DNA of 49,754 nucleotides from Pseudomonadota bacterium. Lineage in GTDB: Bacteria; Pseudomonadota; Gammaproteobacteria; Ga0077536. This document shows positions 42,609 to 49,754 of the stretch, piece after piece. The DNA lies in assembly GCA_018668255.1 (NCBI GenBank), contig JABISZ010000085.1:1-49754 (forward strand), read 5' to 3'. The position numbers and the translations under genes are program-made. Below the pieces are notes generated by a model, which ran no database searches, was not told the origin of the DNA, and saw nothing but the letters and a program-made list of their open reading frames with translations. Each line of letters starts with the position of its first letter. Positions within the stretch are counted from its first letter, which is position 1.

Positions 42609-42989
42609 ATGAGTAATAAAGATAAACCAACCGGATTTCCAAGACTGGTAAAAGCCTTAGGCTACTCACTGAACGGACTACGCGCAGCTTGGGTTCATGA
42701 AGAAGCATTTCGGCTGGAATCCATCGTTACTTTATTTCTAATGCCAGCTGTTTTTCTAGTCGGAGATAGCCCGCTCGAATACCTTATATTAGCTCTCTCT
42801 CTATTCGCTCTAATAGTTGCAGAGCTGTTCAACTCGGCAATAGAAGGATTGTGTGATCATGTCAATCCGACACACCATGCACTTATAGGTCGGATAAAAG
42901 ACTATTGTGCCGCAGCAGTTTTTTTGGCAATACTGATTGTAATCACTCTCTGGATCGCTATTGGATGGATGAACTGGATTAGCTTATAA
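42609..42989 (+). CDS. dgkA: Diacylglycerol kinase
   Basis: A 126-residue integral membrane kinase with three helices. The active-site blocks are HEEAFRLE and AELFNSAIEGLCDHVNP, followed by GRIKDYCAAAVFLA, as in E. coli DgkA. It phosphorylates diacylglycerol to phosphatidate. Divergent from lexA, as dgkA is adjacent to lexA in E. coli. E. coli DgkA accepts ceramide in vitro, so ceramide from the nearby locus is a conceivable side substrate. Confidence 0.95.
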   Translation: MSNKDKPTGFPRLVKALGYSLNGLRAAWVHEEAFRLESIVTLFLMPAVFLVGDSPLEYLILALSLFALIVAELFNSAIEGLCDHVNPTHHALIGRIKDYCAAAVFLAILIVITLWIAIGWMNWISL

Positions 42990-43042
42990 CAGCACATATT
43001 TCTCTTCAGCAAGACTAGAGTACAATAGTACAAACACCAAAA

Positions 43043-44722
43043 ATGAAAAAAACAATGTCTGAAAAACTAACTGCAAACTTCATTCGCCATATTATTAATA
43101 ATGATATGACAAACGGAAAGATACCTAACGGGATTGTGACGCGATTTCCACCAGAACCTAATGGCTTTTTACATATTGGCCATGCAAAGTCTATGTGCTT
43201 AAATTTTGGTTTATCATCCGAATTTTCTGGCCACTGTAATCTACGGTTCGACGATACCAATCCCGAAAAAGAAAACAAAGAATATGTGGCGGCGATAAAA
43301 GAAGATGTTTCTTGGCTTGGATTCAACGCAGAAGATAAGTGCTTTCATGCATCCGATTACTTTGGACAACTACACGACTTTGCTATCGAGCTGATCTCTA
43401 ACAGCAAAGCTTATGTAGATAGTCAGTCCGCAGAGGAAATCCGACTGAGTCGAGGCACCTTGACTAAAGCCGGAACAGCCAGCCCTTTTCGAGAGCGCAC
43501 AGTAGAAGAAAACTTGTTCTTATTTGAACAAATGCAAGAAGGTAAACTTCCTGAAGGCAGCCATGTTCTGCGCGCCCTTATAGACATGGACTCACCAAAC
43601 ATAAATATGAGAGACCCGACTCTCTATCGGATTCGACAATCAGTGCACCATCGTACAGGAGAAAAATGGTGTATTTATCCAATGTATGATTTCACTCATT
43701 GTATCTCCGATGCCTTAGAAGGCGTTACACATAGCTTATGTACGTTAGAGTTTGAAGACCACCGCCCACTATACGAGTGGGTCCTCGAAAACATCACAAT
43801 AAATGTCATACCAAAACAAATCGAGTTCGCCCGCCTCGACCTGAGCTATACGCTAACAAGCAAAAGGAAACTACTGGAACTTGTAGACGGAAATCATGTG
43901 AGTGGCTGGGACGATCCAAGACTTCCAACCCTCAAAGGAATGAGAAAAAGAGGCTATCCCCCTGAAGCCATCAGAGACTTTTGCGAGAGGATAGGTGTTA
44001 CAAAAAAACAAGCAACTATCGACATGACTGTTCTTGAGAACTGTGTCAGAGAAGAGCTCGATCGTACTTCAAGACGAGCTATGGCTGTATTGCGACCCGT
44101 AAAGATAGTACTTGAGAATTTTCCAGAAGATAAAATTGAATGGATAGAGGTCCCCAATCATCCTAAAGACCCTTCACTAGGGAAAAGGAAAATACCTCTC
44201 TCTCGAACACTATATATTGAGCATGATGACTTTATGGAAGTTCCGCCAAAAAAATTCTTTAGACTTTCTGTCGGTTCAGAAGTCCGACTAAGATATGCAT
44301 ATGGAATTTCTTGCAAACAAGTGATCAAAGATAAACAGGGTAACATTATCGAACTACGTTGCACTTATGATCCCGGCACAGGTGGGGGCAAAACCTCTGA
44401 TGGTAGAAAGATAAAAGGTATTATTCACTGGGTGTCGGCATCTCAAGGAGTCCCGGTGATTGTGAACCTTTTAGATCGATTGTTTAATGTAGAAGAGCCT
44501 TGGAGTTCAGAAAATTTTACCGACAATATTAATGAACAGTCCTTAGATGTCTGCACTACAGCGATAGCCGAGCCTCTGCTTGCACAAAGCGCAACAAGCG
44601 ATGTTTTTCAATTCGAACGGCTAGGATACTTCTGCAGGGAAAAAACAGAATTAAACAGTGAAATAATTTTCAACCGGACGGCGACTCTCAGAGACACTTG
44701 GGCGAAAATGTCAAAAAGCTAA
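43043..44722 (+). CDS. glnS: Glutaminyl-tRNA synthetase
   Basis: A 559-residue class I synthetase. The HIGH motif is in PPEPNGFLHIGHAKS; FDDTNPEKENKEYVAAI, YDFTHCISDALEGVTHSLCT and the KMSKS-equivalent LTSKRKLLELV are all present, then DDPRLPTLKGMRKRGYPPEA. Length and domain order are normal. ATG 43043 is used, though MSEKLTANF at 43055 would be the family-typical start. It charges tRNA-Gln directly, so the organism need not use the GatCAB route for glutamine. Confidence 0.97.
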   Translation: MKKTMSEKLTANFIRHIINNDMTNGKIPNGIVTRFPPEPNGFLHIGHAKSMCLNFGLSSEFSGHCNLRFDDTNPEKENKEYVAAIKEDVSWLGFNAEDKCFHASDYFGQLHDFAIELISNSKAYVDSQSAEEIRLSRGTLTKAGTASPFRERTVEENLFLFEQMQEGKLPEGSHVLRALIDMDSPNINMRDPTLYRIRQSVHHRTGEKWCIYPMYDFTHCISDALEGVTHSLCTLEFEDHRPLYEWVLENITINVIPKQIEFARLDLSYTLTSKRKLLELVDGNHVSGWDDPRLPTLKGMRKRGYPPEAIRDFCERIGVTKKQATIDMTVLENCVREELDRTSRRAMAVLRPVKIVLENFPEDKIEWIEVPNHPKDPSLGKRKIPLSRTLYIEHDDFMEVPPKKFFRLSVGSEVRLRYAYGISCKQVIKDKQGNIIELRCTYDPGTGGGKTSDGRKIKGIIHWVSASQGVPVIVNLLDRLFNVEEPWSSENFTDNINEQSLDVCTTAIAEPLLAQSATSDVFQFERLGYFCREKTELNSEIIFNRTATLRDTWAKMSKS

Positions 44723-44830
44723 AAAGATCATGGAACAGCCACTACCTTCTAATAAAGGTTTTATGAGATGTAAGAACAAGTCATTTTTTGCTAGTAAAAG
44801 TTTGTATGAAAGCGCTTCACGTTAATTATA

Positions 44831-44907
44831 GGCCCGGTAGTTCAGCTGGATAGAACGGTCCCCTCCTAAGGGACAGGTCGCAGGTTCGAATCCTGCCCGG
44901 GTCACCA
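44831..44907 (+). tRNA. tRNA-Arg (anticodon CCT)
   Basis: 77 nt with encoded CCA. Acceptor GGCCCGG pairs with CCGGGTC (one G-U); D-arm TTCAGCTGGATAGAA; anticodon stem GTCCC/GGGAC encloses CTCCTAA with CCT at 44865-44867, reading the rare AGG codon; T-arm CAGGTTCGAATCCTG. The flanking 108 bp before it hold nothing I can support. Confidence 0.97.
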
Positions 44908-45123
44908 GCTTTCAAATGACACTTGTGCCAAAAAGAATGGGCTACCTGTCAAGTGAAGCGCACAATTTGCTCACGATCGCCTTTGACGCTATTGATTAGC
45001 GACACGACTAAACTACCACAACAAAAGAATAATCAGGCTCTCTCGACACAACCGTTGCGGCATTTACCTTAATGTAAGAGTATTTAATCAATAGAGAATA
45101 CTGAATAATAGGAGGTTATCATT

Positions 45124-45966
45124 GTGAGCTATGAAGATATCCAATGTTCTATCGACTCGAAAGTACTTACTGTTACCCTAAATAGGCCAGAGCGCTTAAA
45201 CGCTTTCAATGCAAACATGTTGCATGAACTTCTCAAAGTATTGGAGGATGCAGACTCAAACGACAACATTAGAGCGATAATATTTACAGGATCTGGGCGA
45301 GGATTTTGCGCCGGGGCGGATCTTTCTGAAGGCTCAAAAACATTCCAGAAAAAAGGCTCTGCAGAGTCTCATCGTGACGGCGGAGGCAAACTAACATTGA
45401 GGCTCTATAATTGTAAAAAGCCCGTCATCGCTGCTATTAACGGACCAGCCGTTGGTGTCGGCGCCACAATGACCTTGCCAATGGATATCCGTATTGCTTC
45501 TACACAAGCTAAGTTTGGACTTGTTTTCGCGAGGAGAGGGATTGTACCTGAAGCTTGTTCGAGTTGGTTTCTCCCCAGAATAGTAGGGATTTCAAAAGCT
45601 TTAGAATGGAGCTATTCAGGCCGTGTCTTCGGCGCAGAAGAAGCTAAAAATGGTGGTCTAGTTTCCGAGATAGTACCGCCTGAATCACTTTTAGAACGTG
45701 CAACAGAAATAGCCCGCGAAATTGCTATCAATACATCAGCAGTTTCAGTGACAATGACTAGGCAAATGATGTGGCGAATGCTAGGAGAGACGCATCCTAT
45801 GCAAGCCCATAAAATTGACTCGAAAGCAATTTTTCATCTAGGTCAATCTGACGATGCGAAAGAAGGGATCAACGCGTTCCTGAACAAGCGTAATCCAAAA
45901 TTTTCAGATGCAGTAAACACTAACCTCCCAGATTTCTTTCCTTGGTGGGAAGAACCAGAATTTTAG
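45124..45966 (+). CDS. Enoyl-CoA hydratase/isomerase family protein
   Basis: A 280-residue crotonase. TLNRPERLNAFNANM, the oxyanion loop GSGRGFCAGADLSEGS and AINGPAVGVGATMTLPMDIRIAS are clear. The glutamate region reads VFARRGIVPEACSSWFLPRIVG, retaining one of the two hydratase-type acidic residues, so the reaction could be hydration or isomerisation. It starts at GTG 45124 with AGGAGG 8 nt upstream, a strong site. The 216 bp between the tRNA and this gene contain no recognised element. It is convergent with the efflux genes. Confidence 0.9.
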   Translation: MSYEDIQCSIDSKVLTVTLNRPERLNAFNANMLHELLKVLEDADSNDNIRAIIFTGSGRGFCAGADLSEGSKTFQKKGSAESHRDGGGKLTLRLYNCKKPVIAAINGPAVGVGATMTLPMDIRIASTQAKFGLVFARRGIVPEACSSWFLPRIVGISKALEWSYSGRVFGAEEAKNGGLVSEIVPPESLLERATEIAREIAINTSAVSVTMTRQMMWRMLGETHPMQAHKIDSKAIFHLGQSDDAKEGINAFLNKRNPKFSDAVNTNLPDFFPWWEEPEF

Positions 45967-45972
45967 AGGTAT

Positions 45973-47511
45973 CTATTCCTTCAGGTTAGACAACCAATGC
46001 CGCCCTGTTAGTGTGTTGTTCATAAAGAACAAAAGCGGAAGCAAGGATAAAAACATTATCCCAATAAGAGCAAAAACATCATTAAATGATAGCATTTCTG
46101 CATGTCGGGAAACCTCCTCAGCTAACCTACTCACAGCAATAGAATCCTCGAGTTCCATCCCGTTTTTCTCCGCCCAGAGGTAAGCCGCAGAATTTAACTC
46201 GTTAACGTTAGAGCCCAAATATTGCCAATAAACTTGTTCCCTTTGCACCAGAAAGGTACTAGTGATGGCAATTCCTATAGAGCCGCCTACTCCTCTGACA
46301 GCATTATAAATCCCTGCTGCATCTGAACTTTTTTCAGGTGCAATATTAGCGAAAGTCGATGTTGATAACTGAGCAAAAACACAAGCCATTGCCAGTCCCA
46401 TAATAAGACCGGGGACGATTAAAGACATTCTACCTGCTTCTAATGACAACGTGCCCATTGAGTACGCGGCTAATGCGGACAGAATTAGCCCTATCGCCAT
46501 AATCCATCGGGTATCAACTCGAGGAGCTATCCATGCACTAATGGCTATCATCAGCACAGCGCTGACAAATCCACGCGGTGCCATTATCCAACCAGCCTGA
46601 TCGGCTGGATAATTAAACACTGATTGTGCCAACAAAGGCCACATCACAATGTTAGAATACATAGCCATTCCGTACCCCGCCATTAGTAAACAGCCAAATG
46701 TAAAATTTCTGTCCGAAAAAAGACGGATATCCACAAAGTTATCAGTTCTCCCCCTCGCTCTAACAATGAAAGAGAAAAATGCACACAGCGCAAGCCAAGA
46801 GAAAAACCAAACGAATTTTGACTCAAACCAATGTCTCATATGTCCTTGATCGAGAACAGTTTGGAATGATGCTAACGCAATAGCTAAAAGTAGGAAGCCC
46901 CCCCAATCAGCATTGATTTTTTTCCCTCCATAAATCGGTGCATTTTTATCAAATACGAGGAAAAGCGCTAATAAACCCAGAGGAATATTTATAAAAAACA
47001 CCCAATGCCAAGTCCATCGCTCCGTAATATACCCACCGATGACAGGTCCCATAATCGGCGCCACCATAATCGCCAAACCCCAAATAGCCATAGCCTGATT
47101 AGCTTTTTCTCGAGGAAAAGCAGCTAGTAAAATAGATTGAGAAATAGGCACAAGTACCGCGCCAAAGGCACCTTGTAAAAAGCGAAAGAAAACTAGCGAT
47201 GCTAGACTCCACGAAAATCCGCATGCAACAGAGGCAATAGTAAAGCCTATCACTCCGACATACATAGTCATTTGTCGACCAAACCGTGAAACAAAATACC
47301 CTGTAATTGGCATAACAATAACAGTCGCAATTACATATGAAGTGATCATCCAAGTTACTTGATCTGGCGTCGCCCCAAAGCTACCCATAATATGCGGCAA
47401 GGCGATATTAACGACCGTAATATCCAAGGTTTCAATGGTTGCAACCAGCATGACGCCAATCACCAAACCAATGTTTGGTTTTTCGTCACTCGCAGTAAGC
47501 TGTGCGCTCAA
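45973..47511 (-). CDS. EmrB/QacA-type MFS drug efflux transporter (DHA2)
   Basis: A 512-residue, 14-helix major facilitator. The DHA2 motif ETLDITVVNIALPHIMGSFG, then VTWMITSYVIATVIVMPITG and RFGRQMTMYVGVIGF are typical of EmrB. It overlaps the preceding HlyD-family gene by 4 nt. Together with the adaptor and an outer membrane channel, such proteins expel hydrophobic drugs or lipophilic compounds. The natural substrate is unknown. Confidence 0.93.
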   Translation of the reverse strand: MSAQLTASDEKPNIGLVIGVMLVATIETLDITVVNIALPHIMGSFGATPDQVTWMITSYVIATVIVMPITGYFVSRFGRQMTMYVGVIGFTIASVACGFSWSLASLVFFRFLQGAFGAVLVPISQSILLAAFPREKANQAMAIWGLAIMVAPIMGPVIGGYITERWTWHWVFFINIPLGLLALFLVFDKNAPIYGGKKINADWGGFLLLAIALASFQTVLDQGHMRHWFESKFVWFFSWLALCAFFSFIVRARGRTDNFVDIRLFSDRNFTFGCLLMAGYGMAMYSNIVMWPLLAQSVFNYPADQAGWIMAPRGFVSAVLMIAISAWIAPRVDTRWIMAIGLILSALAAYSMGTLSLEAGRMSLIVPGLIMGLAMACVFAQLSTSTFANIAPEKSSDAAGIYNAVRGVGGSIGIAITSTFLVQREQVYWQYLGSNVNELNSAAYLWAEKNGMELEDSIAVSRLAEEVSRHAEMLSFNDVFALIGIMFLSLLPLLFFMNNTLTGRHWLSNLKE

Positions 47512-48503
47512 GGGTCGACGTGGACAGTTACCACGGCACTCGAACCCACCCGTAACGGTCTGGCAAAATTTTCTCCATCTTCATTTCTATCAAGGGAGAT
47601 CGTTACCGGAAATCTCTGAGTGATTTTTACCCAATTGCCTGTGGCGTTTTCAGGCGGGAGTAGAGAAAATACTGCCCCAGAGCCAGCACCCAAACTACTT
47701 ACTCTCCCTGATAAGCGCAGGTCTGGATACATATCTATCCTAATACTTGCTAATTGGTTGGGCCTCATTCGCTTTAGATCAACTTCCTTGAAATTAGCTT
47801 CCACCCACCATGTAGCATCGTCAACTATAGAAAATTGAGCGCGCTCAGCGATAACCATTTCCCCTATTCTCAAAGACAGATTCGTCACCCAACCAGAAAC
47901 AGGGGCATATACTTTCGTAAAGCTAAGCTCTAATTTTGCGGACTGTAATCGCGCCTCCGCCGCTTTTACTATCGGGTTGTTTTCACCGAAAACACCTAGT
48001 TCACTTTCGGCTCGTAAAAGGTCAGCATTTGCGCTCCTTAAAGAAGCTAACGCCTTAGCATGCTCTGCCGCAGCCAAGTCAAACTTAGATTCAGAAATAA
48101 GCTCAGATTCAGCTAGAGTAGTAGCTCGCTCAAAAGTTCTTTTAGCTCTTGATAATACAACTGAGGTCTCTTGCACGTATGATTCAGCCGATTCAACCAT
48201 TGCTTTCCTCGCTGCATTTTTCTGGAGGGCGATACGGTAATTTGCTAAAGCTTCATCGGTATCTGTTTCGAAACTCGATGGCTCAAGTTCAAAAAGAAGC
48301 TGTCCTTCTTTAACGTACTCATTATCAGACACATGCATTCGAAGCACTGGACCCGATACTCTTGAAGCGATGCTAACAATGTGTGCTTTCACATAAGCGT
48401 CTTCAGTTAAGGGGTGTGCATCTCGATAATCAAAAAAAACAGCTATACTAATCCCCGTGAGGCAGCTAAAAGCTATGGTGAACCAAAAGCGCTTAGAGCG
48501 CAT
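47508..48503 (-). CDS. EmrA/HlyD-type membrane fusion protein
   Basis: A 331-residue adaptor with an N-terminal membrane anchor (FWFTIAFSCLTGISIAVFF), a lipoyl-like half (DAYVKAHIVSIASRVSGPVL, VKEGQLLFELEP), a coiled-coil of about 100 residues and the second half (VYAPVSGWVTNLSLRIGEMV, WWVEANFKEVDLKRMRPNQ). It connects the MFS pump to the outer membrane. A divergent 219-bp spacer separates it from argC. Confidence 0.93.
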   Translation of the reverse strand: MRSKRFWFTIAFSCLTGISIAVFFDYRDAHPLTEDAYVKAHIVSIASRVSGPVLRMHVSDNEYVKEGQLLFELEPSSFETDTDEALANYRIALQKNAARKAMVESAESYVQETSVVLSRAKRTFERATTLAESELISESKFDLAAAEHAKALASLRSANADLLRAESELGVFGENNPIVKAAEARLQSAKLELSFTKVYAPVSGWVTNLSLRIGEMVIAERAQFSIVDDATWWVEANFKEVDLKRMRPNQLASIRIDMYPDLRLSGRVSSLGAGSGAVFSLLPPENATGNWVKITQRFPVTISLDRNEDGENFARPLRVGSSAVVTVHVDP

Positions 48504-48722
48504 AAGTTATCTCCCTGGGCGAGTCAAAAATACAAGTCGAATCTTCTATTATACCTAGATAGTTTGTTGGCGACGAATTGACTTCTTCACACAAAATTAA
48601 AACCCTAAAAACTTGCAAAGCCAATCCATTACTATGCTAAATAGTAGACCTTGGTAATGTCCCTTTTTGTAAAAGGGCATAATGCAGACATTTACGTACG
48701 ATGATCACACTAGGCAGTAGTT

Positions 48723-49673
48723 ATGGCGAACAACAAGAAAGTTTTTATCGATGGGGAGGCAGGTACAACTGGGTTACATCTCGCTCAAAGATTAGAGACG
48801 AGAAACGATATCGAACTGATTCAACTGAACCCCCAAGATCGAAAAAACAAGATAGCAAGGCAGAACGCATTAAATGAGGCAGACATTGCCATTCTTTGTC
48901 TTCCTGATGCCGCCGCCATTGAGGCAGTATCACTAGCTGAAGATCCAGAGACAGTCATCATCGATGCCTCCAGCGCTCATAGGGTAACCGAAGGATGGAC
49001 TTACGGCTTCACTGAATACAGTCCTCAGCAAAGAAAAGCTATCAAAGAAAGTAAGCGGATAACCAATCCTGGATGTTATGCAATTGGAGCGATAAGCCTC
49101 CTATATCCATTAATCTCTAGAGATGTTATCCCACGCGATCATCCTTTATCAATTCATGCTATTTCAGGGTATTCTGGAGGAGGCAAAAGTCTCATTGCAG
49201 ATTTCGAGCGAAGCTCTGCCCAATTAGGGAAAGATGGGTTCTCTTATGGGCTGCATTTAAATCACAAGCATCTGCCTGAGATTCAGCAGCTAGCAGGGAC
49301 AGATTACTATCCAGTTTTCTCTCCATCAGTTGGTCCTTATCTGCAGGGGATGCTTGTTAACATCCCATTGAATTTGCGCACGTTGGCTAATGTTTGGTCT
49401 GCCGCCGATTTAATCGAACTATATAATCGACATTACACAGATGAATACTTCATTCAGGTCGCTGATCTTAATGAAATACAATGCCTGGAAAAACTAGATC
49501 CGCAGACCCTAAATGGAACTAATAATTTAAAAATATACGTACTGCATAATGAAAAAGAAGACCAAATAATGCTCGTCTCTCAGCTTGACAACTTAGGCAA
49601 AGGTGCATCAGGTCAAGTCGTACAAACTATAAACTTATTACTTAATATCGATGAGGAAACAACACTCACGTGA
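48723..49673 (+). CDS. argC: N-acetyl-gamma-glutamyl-phosphate reductase, type 2
   Basis: A 316-residue NADPH-dependent reductase of arginine synthesis. The short (type 2) form is recognised by KVFIDGEAGTTGLHLAQRLE, DIAILCLPDAAAIEAV, the catalytic cysteine in RITNPGCYAIGAISLL, SGYSGGGKSL and a C-terminal LDNLGKGASGQVVQTINLLL. Type 2 ArgC is commoner in alphaproteobacteria than gammaproteobacteria, another alphaproteobacterial-like touch besides the SDH. Confidence 0.95.
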   Translation: MANNKKVFIDGEAGTTGLHLAQRLETRNDIELIQLNPQDRKNKIARQNALNEADIAILCLPDAAAIEAVSLAEDPETVIIDASSAHRVTEGWTYGFTEYSPQQRKAIKESKRITNPGCYAIGAISLLYPLISRDVIPRDHPLSIHAISGYSGGGKSLIADFERSSAQLGKDGFSYGLHLNHKHLPEIQQLAGTDYYPVFSPSVGPYLQGMLVNIPLNLRTLANVWSAADLIELYNRHYTDEYFIQVADLNEIQCLEKLDPQTLNGTNNLKIYVLHNEKEDQIMLVSQLDNLGKGASGQVVQTINLLLNIDEETTLT

Positions 49674-49738
49674 TAACTTATCATTAAAACCAAACGCTGA
49701 CGGTCAAAACACTGCTTCATTCATTTAGGGGAAAAACT

Positions 49739-49754
49739 ATGGACAAGCCTGTAA
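49739..49754 (+). CDS. Start of a gene cut by the window edge
   Basis: ATG at 49739 followed by GAC-AAG-CCT-GTA, preceded at 7 nt by AGGGG. Only five codons (MDKPV) are visible, too few to name the product. The 65 bp between argC and this gene carry no recognised element. Confidence 0.5.

Noticed and set aside
44744-44762. A short ACCTT/AAGGT hairpin followed by TTT after glnS
   Set aside because: Five AU-rich base pairs and three T are too weak to call an intrinsic terminator.

Overview
The window looks like chromosome of a gammaproteobacterium, probably a free-living, perhaps marine lineage with moderate to low GC. I infer this from gene order: rnr-rlmB, rpsF-rpsR-DUF2232-rplI-dnaB-alr-radA, ffh/ypjD/corB, lexA/dgkA, ubiG-mupP and sdhE-ygfZ are all familiar gammaproteobacterial neighbourhoods. 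No insertion sequence, prophage, CRISPR array or rRNA was found. Genes are tightly packed with many 1-14 nt overlaps, and the species cannot be named from the sequence alone.

Layout. 1-5.6 kb: the end of an acyl-CoA synthetase, leuCD, ubiG, a MupP/Gph-type phosphatase and a squalene/phytoene-synthase-like protein. 5.6-11.4 kb: a succinate dehydrogenase operon (an SDHAF4-like peptide, sdhCDAB, sdhE, ygfZ, a YheT-like hydrolase) behind a good sigma70-type promoter. 11.4-15.5 kb: dsbB, ffh, ypjD and a CorB-like protein. 15.5-25.2 kb: a minus-strand information-processing block (radA, alr, dnaB, rplI, DUF2232, rpsR, rpsF with a candidate S6:S18 leader, rlmB, rnr), then tRNA-Leu(CAG).

25.2-39.3 kb is the most interesting part. 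It carries homologues of every step of the proteobacterial ceramide pathway: a serine-palmitoyltransferase-like AOS enzyme, a dedicated acyl carrier protein, a CerR-like SDR and an acyl-AMP/ACP ligase as one minus-strand operon, plus a YghO-like GNAT acyltransferase (candidate ceramide synthase) about 10 kb away. Between them lie genes that look like head-group and export functions. These are a LicC/IMPCT-like cytidylyltransferase, a MobA-like nucleotidyltransferase, a CDP-alcohol phosphotransferase with a degenerate nucleotidyltransferase domain, a degenerate polymerase-beta-fold protein, an LpxO-like hydroxylase, a metallophosphoesterase, an LptA-like periplasmic protein and an LptF/LptG pair. 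I read this as a self-contained locus for making, decorating and possibly exporting a complex sphingolipid. The ceramide part rests on recognisable families; the head group, hydroxylation and export roles are inference.

39.6-43 kb: an SOS cassette (lexA-imuA-imuB with two LexA boxes) lacking dnaE2, in which imuB is split by a single -1 shift exactly at a dnaX-type A_AAA_AAG site, followed by the divergent dgkA. 43-49.7 kb: glnS, tRNA-Arg(CCT), an enoyl-CoA hydratase, an EmrAB-type efflux pair, type-2 argC and the first codons of another gene.

Two genes (radA and rnr) have no usable AUG/GUG/UUG at the position their conserved N-termini require, but each has a well-spaced Shine-Dalgarno sequence in front of an in-frame AUC.
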